From an uncultured Bacteroidales bacterium (GTDB lineage: Bacteria > Bacteroidota > Bacteroidia > Bacteroidales > Bacteroidaceae): a DNA stretch of 47,262 nt. The first letter of the stretch is position 1. Every line of letters begins with the position of its first letter. The stretch covers positions 1 through 47,262 of the forward strand of contig CACYGK010000006.1 in the NCBI GenBank assembly GCA_902774005.1, in the 5' to 3' direction. The notes under the pieces are model-generated. The model searched no databases. It was given only the letters and a program-made list of their open reading frames with translations, and had not been told where the DNA came from. The translations under genes were made by a program, and so were the position numbers. Of this stretch, positions 1 through 8,999 are shown in pieces.

Positions 1-31
1 CGCAGGATTGAGACCATTTTATACACGAAGC

Positions 32-284
32 CAGTTTCGCAGTTTCACAGTTTCACAGTTTCAAGCGTTTTTTCACTCGTCTCGCGCAATATATAGATTT
101 AGAATCTCATAGAATAAGGTACCTTATTCTATATCTTTTCTATATATATACTATAACGTTAGATAGAAGCACTGAACCCAGACGTTCAAAGCATCGTATC
201 CAAACGTTTGAGGCATCGTAGCGGAAAAATCGTTCCTTAGGAGAAAAGTTATTGAAACTGTGAAACTGTGAAACTGTGAAACTG
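32..284. repeat. Intergenic element with inverted arrays of an 8-bp tandem repeat
   Basis: The left end carries four tandem copies of CAGTTTCA (32-63, the first ending in G). The right end carries four copies of the reverse complement TGAAACTG (253-284). The two arrays form an inverted repeat around an AT-rich core of about 190 bp. The core holds GCGTTTTTTCA (65-75), CTCGCGC (81-87), a perfect 24-bp palindrome (109-132) and an imperfect direct repeat ACGTTnnnnGCATCGTA (about 182-220). No ORF is convincing here. The layout matches a second element at 27856-28159 with a different repeat unit. It could be a non-autonomous mobile element or a folded intergenic repeat; I cannot tell which. Confidence 0.7.
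109..132. repeat. Perfect 24-bp palindrome centred on GGTACC
   Basis: Bases 109-120 are the exact reverse complement of 121-132, with the centre at GGTACC. It lies in the AT-rich core of the repeat element, next to a run of TATATATA. It could be a protein-binding site, a recombination site or a hairpin tip. It has no T-tract that would make it a terminator. Confidence 0.75.
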
Positions 285-316
285 AGCGAAAAAAGAGATT
301 ATATTTGTCTGTTTTA

Positions 317-349
317 TTTTGCATTGTATTCGCTTAACCGTATCTTTGC
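317..349 (+). promoter_or_regulatory. Bacteroidota-type promoter for the DUF4353 gene
   Basis: TATCTTTGC (341-349) fits the -7 consensus TAnnTTTGC, and TTTTG (317-321) lies 19 bases upstream as the -33 element. The predicted transcript start is near 353-356. This favours the ATG at 377 over the one at 359, which would have almost no leader. Confidence 0.6.
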
Positions 350-376
350 AAAAAATCCATGCAAAAAATCCAAAAT

Positions 377-1783
377 ATGAATGCGATAAGAAGGTTTCTT
401 TTTTTTATGATGTGTATGGTGACAGCCTTGCAGGTATGCATGGCTGAGACTATCACAATTACGTATAATGAAGGAAGTGCGGCTACGGTCGGAGGTGATC
501 AGGTGGAGGATGTAAAGATTGCTGTGAAGGGAAATAGAGTGAGCATAAAGGATCTGCGCGACTATGAGAAAAAGCTGAGTACGCTGACTTATGTGCTGAA
601 GGGAAAGACAAGTGACGGACAACTGAAACTGAATACGTATGTAAAGGCTCGGATTCTGCTTGACGGAGTGGATTTGACTTGTCAGGAGGGTGCACCGATA
701 CATCTGAAGAATAAGAAGATGGTCACGATGGAATGTGTCAAGGGTAGTCATAACCGAATCGTAATAGCTGCATGTAACGACACTGCGAAGAACAAACAGG
801 CTGCGATTTGGGCAAAGGATAAGCTGACGCTGACGGGTAAGGGAACTCTGCAAGTGGAAGCTCTGGGCAACGGCTGCAAAGGCATAAACTGTAAGGATGA
901 CCTGAAGATAGACGAACTAACTCTCAGCGTCGTTACAAAAGGGGATAATCTTGGTGTGGACACCACAAAGATGATGGGACCACCAATGGGTGGAAGAATG
1001 TTTCCACCAAGGGATAGTGTACAAGGAATGCCTCCGATGGGAGATATGCCTGGTGGTATGCCCGGAGGCAAGCAGAAATACATCGCAACATGCAAGGGCA
1101 TAAAGTCTGCGGGTACGATAACCATTGGTTCGGGAACAGTCAGTGTGGAAACAAACAGTGCTGGTGCTGAGGGTATCGAAGGAAAGAAAGGTGTGACGAT
1201 AAGCGGTGGAAACGTAACCGTAAACGCAGTGGATGACGGAATGAATTCAGGTGGAAAAATTATGTTTACGGGGGGAAACGCAACTGTGATAAGTTTAACG
1301 AATGATGCTATAGATTCAAACTTAGGAGGAATGATGCCACCGTTTGAGAACGACGGATTTATGGAATCAGAGAAGGAAAAGGAATCGTCTATTGTGGTTG
1401 CAGGTGGAACTGTTATGGCATGGAGTAAACGTGGGGCACCTGAGGAAGGACTGGACTGCGACTTCGCACCGATAGAGGTGTCGGGAGGTACGTTGTTTTC
1501 TATTGGTGCAGGCATGGGTGAGATGCCGTCGGTACCGACTGAAGAGACTGCAAAACAGGCTACTGTGCTTTTCATCGGTCTGAATTTCAGCGAGGGAGAG
1601 CAGGTGAAGGTGACGGACAAGGCAGGAAAGACTCTTATCAATTTCAAGGCTCCGTTCGACTTCCAAAGGAGTGCGAGTCTGGTGTCGTGTCCTGCATTCA
1701 AGGCTGGAGGCACATACACGTTGACAAGCGGTAAGGAAACAAAGGATTTTGAATTGAACAAACAGTTTACGATAGTTAGATAA
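377..1783 (+). CDS. Secreted carbohydrate-binding domain protein (DUF4353-like)
   Basis: A 468-residue exported protein. An N-terminal signal peptide (about residues 1-23, hydrophobic FLFFMMCMV, ending CMA) is followed by a repetitive beta-rich body with many GGTV/GGNVTV turns (GTITIGSGTVSV, GVTISGGNVTVN). This pattern is typical of the carbohydrate-binding DUF4353 family with a right-handed beta-solenoid look. A Met/Pro/Gly-rich insertion lies around residues 195-232. The 359 ATG adds six residues, but the promoter puts transcription start just before it, so 377 is preferred. The stop codon overlaps the radA ATG by one base (TAATG), suggesting coupled translation. The ligand is unknown; the family name comes from pattern recognition only. 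Confidence 0.75.
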   Translation: MNAIRRFLFFMMCMVTALQVCMAETITITYNEGSAATVGGDQVEDVKIAVKGNRVSIKDLRDYEKKLSTLTYVLKGKTSDGQLKLNTYVKARILLDGVDLTCQEGAPIHLKNKKMVTMECVKGSHNRIVIAACNDTAKNKQAAIWAKDKLTLTGKGTLQVEALGNGCKGINCKDDLKIDELTLSVVTKGDNLGVDTTKMMGPPMGGRMFPPRDSVQGMPPMGDMPGGMPGGKQKYIATCKGIKSAGTITIGSGTVSVETNSAGAEGIEGKKGVTISGGNVTVNAVDDGMNSGGKIMFTGGNATVISLTNDAIDSNLGGMMPPFENDGFMESEKEKESSIVVAGGTVMAWSKRGAPEEGLDCDFAPIEVSGGTLFSIGAGMGEMPSVPTEETAKQATVLFIGLNFSEGEQVKVTDKAGKTLINFKAPFDFQRSASLVSCPAFKAGGTYTLTSGKETKDFELNKQFTIVR

Positions 1784-3162
1784 TGGCTAAGGATAAAATA
1801 CAATATGTATGTACTGCGTGCGGATATGACAGTCCAAAATGGATTGGCAAGTGTCCGTCGTGCGGCGAGTGGAACACGTTCGTGGAACAGAGAGTAGGAG
1901 GCAAGAAGACGTACGACAAACGGTTGCAGTTCAATACTGCTGACGAACCGAAGACTAGTCCGATACAGATGCGTACAATAAAGACAACGGAGGAACCGCG
2001 CATCAATATGCACGACGATGAACTGAACCGTGTGTTGGGTGGCGGACTGGTGCCAGGTTCACTCGTACTGCTGGGTGGCGAACCGGGAATCGGTAAGTCA
2101 ACACTGGTGCTACAGACAGCTCTGGGACTGAAGGACAAGACTGTGCTGTACGTAAGCGGTGAGGAAAGTGCACGTCAGATAAAACTGAGGGCTGACCGTA
2201 TAACGAAGGAGGAGAGCGGTGTGCTGGTGGTATGTGAGGCGATGATTGAGAATGTGTTCAAGCATATAGAGACATGCAATCCGGACATCGTAGTCATCGA
2301 CTCCATTCAGACTATGGCAACGCAGGACATCGAGGCAGCTCCGGGTAGCATCAGTCAGATACGCGAATGTGCAGCATTGCTGCTGAAGTTTGCAAAGGAG
2401 ACGAATATCCCTGTCATCATCATCGGACATATCACAAAGGAGGGTACGATTGCAGGTCCTAAGATTCTGGAACACATGGTAGACACCGTGTTGCAGTTTG
2501 AAGGCGACCAGCATTACATGTACCGCATAGTAAGAGCCATAAAGAATCGCTTCGGTTCAACTGCTGAACTGGGAATATATGAAATGAGGCAGGACGGACT
2601 GCGTCCAGTGACTAATCCGTCGGAACTACTGCTGAGCGATGTGAGCAACAGCGAAGGACTGTCGGGAGTAGCCATCGCAAGTGCGATAGAGGGTGTGAGA
2701 CCACTGCTCATCGAGACACAGGCTCTGGTAAGCAGTGCAGCATACGGTAATCCGCAACGTTCGGCTACGGGTTTTGACCTGCGACGACTGAATATGTTGT
2801 TAGCTGTACTGGAAAAACGTGTAGGATTCAAACTGATGCAGAAGGATGTGTTCCTGAACATAGCAGGAGGTATAAGAGTTACGGATACAGCCATAGACCT
2901 TAGTGTGATTGCAGCCGTTTTGTCGAGTAATGTAGATACTGGAATAGATCGCGATGTATGTATGACTGGAGAGGTAGGACTCTCAGGTGAGATTCGTCCT
3001 GTAAGCAGAATCATGCAACGCATAGCAGAAGCAGAGAAACTGGGGTTCAGAACTATCATCGTACCCAATGCCAATATGCAGGGCATAGACACGTCGAAAT
3101 TCAAGATCCAGATACGTCCCGTAAGGAAAGTGGAAGAGGCACTTCGGGAGTTATTTGGATAG
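1783..3162 (+). CDS. radA: DNA repair protein RadA
   Basis: A 459-residue RecA-like ATPase that helps process recombination intermediates, driving branch migration alongside RecA. The N-terminal C4 zinc finger uses Cys10, Cys13, Cys24 and Cys27. Walker A GGEPGIGKST is near residues 98-107. The RadA-specific KNRFG motif appears in AIKNRFGSTAE (about residue 253). The C-terminal third is the Lon-protease-like domain (AGGIRVTDTAIDLSVIAA). Length is normal for the family. It starts on the last base of the upstream stop codon, so it is probably co-transcribed with the secreted DUF4353 gene, an odd partner with no clear functional link. Confidence 0.97.
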   Translation: MAKDKIQYVCTACGYDSPKWIGKCPSCGEWNTFVEQRVGGKKTYDKRLQFNTADEPKTSPIQMRTIKTTEEPRINMHDDELNRVLGGGLVPGSLVLLGGEPGIGKSTLVLQTALGLKDKTVLYVSGEESARQIKLRADRITKEESGVLVVCEAMIENVFKHIETCNPDIVVIDSIQTMATQDIEAAPGSISQIRECAALLLKFAKETNIPVIIIGHITKEGTIAGPKILEHMVDTVLQFEGDQHYMYRIVRAIKNRFGSTAELGIYEMRQDGLRPVTNPSELLLSDVSNSEGLSGVAIASAIEGVRPLLIETQALVSSAAYGNPQRSATGFDLRRLNMLLAVLEKRVGFKLMQKDVFLNIAGGIRVTDTAIDLSVIAAVLSSNVDTGIDRDVCMTGEVGLSGEIRPVSRIMQRIAEAEKLGFRTIIVPNANMQGIDTSKFKIQIRPVRKVEEALRELFG

Positions 3163-3227
3163 AAAATAAATAATAATATTGCGCAACCAGAACAAATCTG
3201 ATTTTCAAGAGGTTGTAAATTTAATAT

Positions 3228-3280
3228 AAAAGTTGTGCATTGATTTTCTTGTCTTAATGCATAACTTTTACTATCTTTGC
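3228..3280 (+). promoter_or_regulatory. tetR-type promoter with overlapping inverted repeat (putative operator)
   Basis: The -7 element TATCTTTGC (3272-3280) and -33 TTG (3249-3251) are spaced by 20 bases. AAAAGTTGTGCATT (3228-3241) is matched by AATGCATAACTTTT (3256-3269), an inverted repeat with one G-T mismatch and a 14-base gap. The right arm fills the spacer between -33 and -7, so a bound protein would block RNA polymerase. Autoregulation by the downstream TetR protein is the simplest reading. A radA terminator is less likely, since no T-tract follows the right place. Confidence 0.55.
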
Positions 3281-3305
3281 ACCAAATTTCTCAATAAAGT
3301 ATATT

Positions 3306-3884
3306 ATGGCGGTGTCAAAAACAAGAAAATTACTTGTAGATGTTGCAAGACAATTGTTTGCAAAACAAGGATTTGAAAGCACTACGATGAACGACATTGC
3401 TGCGTTGTCGAGCAAAGGACGACGCACACTGTACACTTACTTCAAGAGCAAGGAAGAGGTGTACTATGCTGTAATCCAGACTGAATTGGAGCGTTTGTCG
3501 GAGCGCATGGAAGAAGTTGCAAACAAACCTATTGCGCCGGAAGAAAAACTCGTACAATTAGTTTTTACACATCTGGGTGTTATAAAAGAAGCTGTGTATA
3601 GAAACGGAAACCTGCGTGCCGAGTTCTTCCGCGACGTGTGGAAGGTGGAAGCTGTGCGCAAGAACTTCGACAAGAACGAAATCAACCTGATTCGCCGTAT
3701 CATGAACGAAGGAAACGACCAGGGGAAGTTTGAGATCAGAAACGTGCGACTGATGGCTGAGATTTTCCATTTCTGTCTGAAGGGATGTGAGGTTCCGTTC
3801 ATCTACGGACGATATGCAGCACAAAACGAAGAGGAGTTATATCCTTACGTCAGAAACATGATAATGAAACAACTGAAAAAATAA
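3306..3884 (+). CDS. TetR/AcrR family transcriptional regulator
   Basis: A 192-residue one-component regulator. The N-terminal helix-turn-helix covers about residues 8-52 (ARQLFAKQGFESTTMNDIA, then RRTLYTYFKSKEEVYYAVI), the standard TetR DNA-binding fold ending in the YxYFxSKE motif. The rest is a helical ligand-binding and dimerisation domain with no recognised effector signature. It lies 14 bases upstream of fabG on the same strand, so both are probably one transcript. That link to fatty-acid synthesis suggests, without proof, that it senses a fatty-acid or membrane signal. An inverted repeat overlaps its promoter (3228-3269). Confidence 0.9.
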   Translation: MAVSKTRKLLVDVARQLFAKQGFESTTMNDIAALSSKGRRTLYTYFKSKEEVYYAVIQTELERLSERMEEVANKPIAPEEKLVQLVFTHLGVIKEAVYRNGNLRAEFFRDVWKVEAVRKNFDKNEINLIRRIMNEGNDQGKFEIRNVRLMAEIFHFCLKGCEVPFIYGRYAAQNEEELYPYVRNMIMKQLKK

Positions 3885-3898
3885 ACACATATTTTATT

Positions 3899-4657
3899 AT
3901 GGGACTTTTAACAGGTAAGACAGCTCTCATAACTGGAGCTGCACGTGGCATCGGAAAGGCCGTTGCCATCAAGTTTGCACAGGAAGGTGCAAATATTGCA
4001 TTCACAGACCTCGTACTTAACGACGACATGGCAGCAGGACTCGAAGCTACCCGCAAGGAAATCGAAGCTTTAGGTGTGACTTGCCGTGCTTATGCAGGCA
4101 ACGCTGCAGACTTCGCAGAGACTGAAGCTGTAGTGAAGCAGATACATGCTGACTTCGGCAGCATCGACGTACTGGTAAACAATGCCGGTATCACAAAGGA
4201 CGGACTGATGCTCCGTATGAGTGAACAGCAGTGGGACGCAGTACTGAACGTGAACCTGAAGTCGGCTTTCAACTTCATTCATGCAGTATCTCCTATCATG
4301 CTCCGTCAGCGTGGTGGTTCAATCATCAACATGTCATCGGTTGTAGGTGTACACGGAAATGCAGGTCAATGTAACTACTCTGCTTCAAAGGCAGGTATGA
4401 TTGGTCTGGCTAAGTCAATTGCTCAGGAATTGGGTCCGAAGGGTGTACGAGCAAATGCAGTAGCTCCCGGATTTATCGAGACTGCAATGACTGCGCAGCT
4501 GCCTGAGGAAATTCGCAACGACTGGATGAAGAAGATTCCATTGCGTCGCGGTGGTCAGGTAGAGGATATCGCAAACGTATGTCTGTTCCTCGCATCTGAC
4601 ATGTCAAGCTACGTAAGCGGACAGGTGATACAGATCGACGGCGGAATGAATATGTAA
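3899..4657 (+). CDS. fabG: 3-oxoacyl-[acyl-carrier-protein] reductase FabG
   Basis: A 252-residue short-chain dehydrogenase that reduces 3-oxoacyl-ACP to 3-hydroxyacyl-ACP with NADPH in fatty-acid elongation (cytosol). The cofactor motif TGAARGIG is at residues 12-19. NNAGITKDGLMLRM is the FabG-style NNAG region, and the catalytic Tyr and Lys are in YSASK (about 160-164). The C-terminus ends SGQVIQIDGGMNM, close to the classical FabG ending. No acpP or fabF lies nearby; instead a TetR gene is directly upstream. A different SDR substrate is possible but the motif match to FabG is good. Confidence 0.88.
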   Translation: MGLLTGKTALITGAARGIGKAVAIKFAQEGANIAFTDLVLNDDMAAGLEATRKEIEALGVTCRAYAGNAADFAETEAVVKQIHADFGSIDVLVNNAGITKDGLMLRMSEQQWDAVLNVNLKSAFNFIHAVSPIMLRQRGGSIINMSSVVGVHGNAGQCNYSASKAGMIGLAKSIAQELGPKGVRANAVAPGFIETAMTAQLPEEIRNDWMKKIPLRRGGQVEDIANVCLFLASDMSSYVSGQVIQIDGGMNM

Positions 4658-4661
4658 ATTA

Positions 4662-4696
4662 GTTTACTGTTTACCGTTTACGGTTTACTGTTTAGT
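4662..4696. repeat. Five tandem 7-bp repeats (GTTTACN) just before a start codon
   Basis: Five back-to-back heptamers run GTTTACT, GTTTACC, GTTTACG, GTTTACT, GTTTAGT. They lie between the fabG stop and the ATG at 4699, which begins two bases after the last unit. They therefore occupy the whole ribosome-entry region of the next gene. Copy-number change would move the distance between fabG and rluA without changing any protein. Confidence 0.8.
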
Positions 4697-4698
4697 CA

Positions 4699-5361
4699 AT
4701 GACAGTCGTTTACGAAGACAATCATATCATCATCGTTTCGAAGGAAAGTGGAGAGATAGTACAGGGTGACAAGACCGGTGACACACCACTCTCGGAAACG
4801 GTAAAACAATACATCAAGGAAGCGTATGCCAAACCGGGCAACGTCTTCCTTGGTGTTGTTCATAGGCTGGACCGTCCGGTGAGCGGTCTGGTACTCTTTG
4901 CTCGCACAAGCAAGGCTCTGCCACGACTGAATAAGATGTTTGCCGAGGGCAATATCCACAAGACGTATTGGGCTATCGTTGCCAATACCCCACCCCAACC
5001 TGAAGGTACAATAGTTCATTGGTTGGTAAGAAATGAAAAACAGAATAAGTCGTATGCTTACGACCATGAAGTGCCAAACTCAAAGAGAGCAGAACTCGAC
5101 TATAAAGTCATCGGAAAAAGTGACCGTTATTGTCTGGTGGAGGTAGTACTAAAAACCGGACGCCACCATCAGATACGCTGTCAGTTGGCAAAGATGGGAT
5201 ATCCGATTAAGGGTGACTTAAAGTACGGAGCAAAGCGCAGCAATGCGGACGGAAGTATCTGTCTGCATTCACGCCGTATGGAGTTTGTGCATCCGATAAG
5301 CAAAAAAGAAATTGTCGTCGAGGCACCAGTCCCCAACGACAATCTATGGAAAATCTTTTAG
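4699..5361 (+). CDS. RluA-family RNA pseudouridine synthase
   Basis: A 220-residue enzyme that isomerises uridine to pseudouridine in rRNA or tRNA. The catalytic block HRLDRPVSGLVLFARTSKAL places the nucleophilic Asp at residue 58. The later KTGRHHQIRCQLA and PIKGDLKYGAK motifs are conserved in the RluA/RluC/RluD branch. There is no N-terminal S4 RNA-binding domain, so it is the short single-domain form; the target site cannot be read from the sequence. It follows fabG after 41 bases filled by heptamer repeats and ends 15 bases from the convergent leuD. Confidence 0.9.
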   Translation: MTVVYEDNHIIIVSKESGEIVQGDKTGDTPLSETVKQYIKEAYAKPGNVFLGVVHRLDRPVSGLVLFARTSKALPRLNKMFAEGNIHKTYWAIVANTPPQPEGTIVHWLVRNEKQNKSYAYDHEVPNSKRAELDYKVIGKSDRYCLVEVVLKTGRHHQIRCQLAKMGYPIKGDLKYGAKRSNADGSICLHSRRMEFVHPISKKEIVVEAPVPNDNLWKIF

Positions 5362-5376
5362 AATTAACAGTTTTGT

Positions 5377-5994
5377 TTAACGCTTTTGTTCAAAGGCTTC
5401 GATTTTTTCAGTATTACTGAGCAGGAAATCGATGTCGTCGTATGCATTCATGAGACAGTACTTCTTATAAGAGTTGATGTCGAAGTGCTCTGAATGACCT
5501 GTTGCCATATTAGTAACAGTCTGATTAGGTACATCGACCTTCACCTCAGTCCTGCTGTCATCAGCGATGCTTGCAAAGAGTTCCTGCTGGAATTCACGAC
5601 TCACGATGACAGGGAGTACGAAGCAGTTGAGGAGGTTGTTGCGATGGATGTCGGCAAACGAACTGGATATGACGACACGGATGCCGTAGCCGGCAATTGC
5701 CCATGCTGCATGTTCGCGACTCGAACCACTACCCCAGTTCTGACCACCGACGATGATTTCGTGAACACCCTTACGTGGAGCCTCGCTGTACTGCGGGAGG
5801 TTCATCACAAAGTCTGCAACCGGCTTGCCGTTAGCATCGAAACGGAGGTCGTGCATGAAGGCATCGCCAAAGAACTTAGGGTCGCGAGTAGTACTTGCAA
5901 GATAGCGTGCCGGAATAATCAGATCGGTATTACAGTTGTCAATCTCGATAGGAATACAAGTTGACTGTATGATGTCGAATTTCTCTTTTGCCAT
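5377..5994 (-). CDS. leuD: 3-isopropylmalate dehydratase small subunit
   Basis: A 205-residue small subunit of isopropylmalate isomerase, which with LeuC converts 2-isopropylmalate to 3-isopropylmalate in leucine synthesis. The aconitase swivel-domain signature GGQNWGSGSSREHAAWAI is clear, preceded by DTDLIIPAR-like CNTDLIIPARYL. Length is normal. It is the last gene of leuA-leuC-leuD, starting 6 bases after the leuC stop. The next enzyme, LeuB, is not in the operon or window. Confidence 0.96.
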   Translation of the reverse strand: MAKEKFDIIQSTCIPIEIDNCNTDLIIPARYLASTTRDPKFFGDAFMHDLRFDANGKPVADFVMNLPQYSEAPRKGVHEIIVGGQNWGSGSSREHAAWAIAGYGIRVVISSSFADIHRNNLLNCFVLPVIVSREFQQELFASIADDSRTEVKVDVPNQTVTNMATGHSEHFDINSYKKYCLMNAYDDIDFLLSNTEKIEAFEQKR

Positions 5995-6000
5995 AGTCGT

Positions 6001-7392
6001 TTAAAGTTTACGAGGGTCAGTAATAACACCTGTAATAGCTGAAGCTGCAACTACAAGTGGAGATGCAAGAATGGTGCGGGCACCCGGTCCCTGACGACCT
6101 ACGAAGTTACGGTTGCTCGTAGAAATGGACAGTTTGCCGGCAGGTACCTTATCAGGATTCATAGCCAGACAGCTGGAGCATGACGGCAGACGGAGTTCGA
6201 AGCCTGCATCCTCAAGAATCTTATCAATTCCTTCGTCGATAATCTGCTGACGAACGAGCCATGAACCTGGAACGAGCCATGCAACGACGCTGGCAGCCTT
6301 CTTCTTTCCCTTCACGATGCTGGCAAAAGCACGGAAGTCCTCGATACGTCCGTTGGTGCAGGCACCAAGGAAACAATAATCGACTGGAGTACCTTCCAGT
6401 TTCTGTCCAGGTTTGAACTGCATATAATCAAGCATGCCGAGGAACTGAGCCTTGTCTTCTTCAGGAATGCTTTCGAGTGTAGGAATGCATTCGTCAATGG
6501 CGATACCAGCACCCGGATTGGTTCCGTAGGTGATGCGTGGAGCGATATCTTCAGCACGGTATGTCACTTCCTTATCAAATACTGCATCAGAATCGGAATA
6601 GAGTTTGCGCCACTCCGCTACTGCCTTATCCCAGTCGGCACCTTTGGGTGCGTATTCGCGACCCTTAAGGTATGCAAATGTTGTATCATCGGGAGCAATC
6701 AGTCCGGCACGACTACCCATCTCGATTGAGAGGTTAGAGAGTGTGAGACGACCTTCCATCGACATGTTCTTGATAGCACTTCCGGCATATTCAACTGCAT
6801 AGCCTGTAGCACCGCTGGTAGTCATCTGAGCCATGATATAAAGAGCTACGTCCTTGGCTGTAGTACCCTTAGGCAGCGTGCCTTCGACGTTGATACGCAT
6901 TGTCTTGGGTTTTGACTGCAGGATACACTGTGATGCGAGTACCTGTGCCACTTCGCTTGTACCGATACCCATTGCGATGGCACCTACGGCTCCGTGGGTA
7001 CTGGTGTGGGAGTCACCACAAACGATGGTCATACCAGGCAGGGAGAGTGCTTTCTCCGGACCTACAACATGGATGATACCATTGTCCTTCGTACCCATTG
7101 CAAAGTGTTTGATACCAAATTCCTTACAGTTGTTTGCAAGCGTTTCAACCTGCTTGCGACCTACAGGGTCGTTGATTACTTCTTGCTGGTCGGATGGTGT
7201 GTTGTGGTCGGGCATAGCTACGACGTGGTCGGGACGGAATACCTTCACACCTTTGTCTCTCAATGTGTCAAATGCCTGCGGACTGGTCACTTCGTGTGCG
7301 TACAGACGGTCTATATATAATTGTGTAGGGCCGTCTTCCACGTTCTGAACCACGTGGGCATCCCAAATCTTATCAAATAATGTCTTTCCCAT
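6001..7392 (-). CDS. leuC: 3-isopropylmalate dehydratase large subunit
   Basis: A 463-residue aconitase-family large subunit carrying the [4Fe-4S] cluster of isopropylmalate isomerase. It starts [15 protein letters not shown], the usual LeuC N-terminus. The cluster ligands are in [14 protein letters not shown] and [13 protein letters not shown], and [22 protein letters not shown] is the substrate loop. The reading frame is open nine codons further upstream, but that would overlap the end of leuA and adds nothing homologous. With the ATG at 7392 the gap to leuA is 5 bases. Confidence 0.96.
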   Translation of the reverse strand: MGKTLFDKIWDAHVVQNVEDGPTQLYIDRLYAHEVTSPQAFDTLRDKGVKVFRPDHVVAMPDHNTPSDQQEVINDPVGRKQVETLANNCKEFGIKHFAMGTKDNGIIHVVGPEKALSLPGMTIVCGDSHTSTHGAVGAIAMGIGTSEVAQVLASQCILQSKPKTMRINVEGTLPKGTTAKDVALYIMAQMTTSGATGYAVEYAGSAIKNMSMEGRLTLSNLSIEMGSRAGLIAPDDTTFAYLKGREYAPKGADWDKAVAEWRKLYSDSDAVFDKEVTYRAEDIAPRITYGTNPGAGIAIDECIPTLESIPEEDKAQFLGMLDYMQFKPGQKLEGTPVDYCFLGACTNGRIEDFRAFASIVKGKKKAASVVAWLVPGSWLVRQQIIDEGIDKILEDAGFELRLPSCSSCLAMNPDKVPAGKLSISTSNRNFVGRQGPGARTILASPLVVAASAITGVITDPRKL

Positions 7393-7397
7393 ATTTT

Positions 7398-8897
7398 TTA
7401 TCTGAACTTGTTTATACAATCGATGTAGGCTTCGACAGAAGCTGTAACTATGTCGGTATTGGCACCGAAACCATAATATACATGTCCGTCGTGCTCTACC
7501 TGCATGTGTACCTTTCCGAGGTCGTCGCTACCCTTAGAGATAGCCTGGATAGTGAACTCCTTCAGCACCATCTTACGCTTAATGATATTCTTAAGAGCAT
7601 TGATGGCTGCATCGACAGGACCATTACCCGAAGCAGCTGCCTCGAAATGTTCGTTGGCAACCTGAAGTCCGATGCTTGCTACGCTGCGTACACCTTTACC
7701 TGTAGTAACCTGAAGGTAATCGAGTTTGACATTGTGGGAAGTACTGCGGTCGGAACCTGCAAGAACGAGTACATCGTCGTCGGTGACTTCCTTCTTCTTG
7801 TCTGCCAGTTTGAGGAACTCCTCGTAAATCTTGTCAAGACGTTCGCCATCTACATCTACTCCGTTAACATGTAGACGGTGTTTCAGTGCAGCACGACCGC
7901 TGCGGGCAGTCAGTACGATTGCATTGTCATCGATTCCGACATCCTTCGGGTCCATAATCTCATAAGTGGAAGCGTTCTTCAACACTCCGTCCTGATGTAT
8001 GCCGGAAGAGTGAGCAAAGGCGTTGCGACCCACGATTGCCTTATTAGGCTGAACAGGCATATTCATCAACGACGAAACCATACGGCTCGTCGGATAAATC
8101 TTAGTAGTATTGATATTAGTCTCGATGCCGAGGTCGGGGTGAGTCTTGAAAATCATTGCCACCTCTTCGAGCGATGTATTTCCGGCACGTTCGCCGATAC
8201 CGTTGATGGTAACCTCAACCTGACGTGCTCCACCAAGTACACCGGCTACGGTATTGGCTGTTGCCATACCAAGGTCGTTATGACAATGGGTTGACAGAAT
8301 GGATTTGCCTGCTGCAAAGGCATCTACATGTTCGTAGAGATACTTTATCTTCTCGTGATATTCGTTGGGCACACGGAAACCGGTAGTGTCAGGAATATTA
8401 CATACGGTAGCACCAGCCTTGGTGACAGCATCGATGACACGAGCGAGGTATTCGTTGTCGGTACGTCCGGCATCCTCAGCATAGAACTCTACGTCATCGA
8501 CATATCGTCGCGCATACTTCACAGCTGCTACGGCACGTTCGATTATCTCCTCAGGAGTGGAGTTGAACTTATACTTAATATGATAAGGACTGGTACCTAT
8601 ACCGGTGTGGATACGCTTGTGCTTCGCAAATTTGAGTGCGTCAGCAGCTACATCGATATCCTTCTCTACGGCACGTGTAAGTGCACAAATAGTTGGCCAG
8701 GTAACAGCCTTGGAAATCTCAACTACACTGTTGAAGTCGCCGGGGCTGCTGATAGGGAAACCTGCTTCGATAACGTCAACACCCAGAGTCTCCAGTTGCT
8801 TTGCAACCTGAATCTTCTCCACTGTGTTCAACTGACATCCCGGCACTTGTTCTCCGTCGCGCAGTGTAGTGTCAAAAATAAATAATCTGTCTGCCAT
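7398..8897 (-). CDS. leuA: 2-isopropylmalate synthase
   Basis: A 499-residue enzyme that condenses acetyl-CoA with 2-ketoisovalerate, the first committed step of leucine synthesis. The N-terminal TIM barrel has [16 protein letters not shown] and the metal-binding [13 protein letters not shown]. The C-terminal LeuA regulatory domain is present ([17 protein letters not shown] onward), so feedback inhibition by leucine is expected. It heads the leuACD operon. Upstream lies a leader ORF with an intrinsic terminator and an antiterminator, so expression is also likely controlled by attenuation. Confidence 0.96.
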   Translation of the reverse strand: MADRLFIFDTTLRDGEQVPGCQLNTVEKIQVAKQLETLGVDVIEAGFPISSPGDFNSVVEISKAVTWPTICALTRAVEKDIDVAADALKFAKHKRIHTGIGTSPYHIKYKFNSTPEEIIERAVAAVKYARRYVDDVEFYAEDAGRTDNEYLARVIDAVTKAGATVCNIPDTTGFRVPNEYHEKIKYLYEHVDAFAAGKSILSTHCHNDLGMATANTVAGVLGGARQVEVTINGIGERAGNTSLEEVAMIFKTHPDLGIETNINTTKIYPTSRMVSSLMNMPVQPNKAIVGRNAFAHSSGIHQDGVLKNASTYEIMDPKDVGIDDNAIVLTARSGRAALKHRLHVNGVDVDGERLDKIYEEFLKLADKKKEVTDDDVLVLAGSDRSTSHNVKLDYLQVTTGKGVRSVASIGLQVANEHFEAAASGNGPVDAAINALKNIIKRKMVLKEFTIQAISKGSDDLGKVHMQVEHDGHVYYGFGANTDIVTASVEAYIDCINKFR

Positions 8898-8945
8898 AAT
8901 ATGTTTGTTTTATAAATTGATCTCACAGCGTCGAGCACATCGGAT

Positions 8946-8981
8946 AAAAACAAAACCCTCCTCACGGCACTGTGAGAAAGG
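8946..8981 (-). terminator. Leu operon attenuator terminator
   Basis: On the minus strand CCTTTCTCAC (8981-8972) pairs with GTGAGGAGGG (8965-8956) around a 6-base loop. All 10 positions can pair, with two G-U pairs, and the hairpin is followed by TTTTGTTTTT. This is a Rho-independent terminator between the leader ORF and leuA. Its 5' arm is perfectly complementary to GTGAGAAAGG inside the leader ORF (minus strand 9035-9026), so an alternative antiterminator excludes it. Confidence 0.85.
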
Positions 8982-8999
8982 TTATAGTTCGTTATGATT

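Noticed and set aside
748-2013. Minus-strand open frame of 421 codons opposite the DUF4353 gene and the start of radA
   Set aside because: It is antisense to two well-supported genes, and its product shows no family motif.
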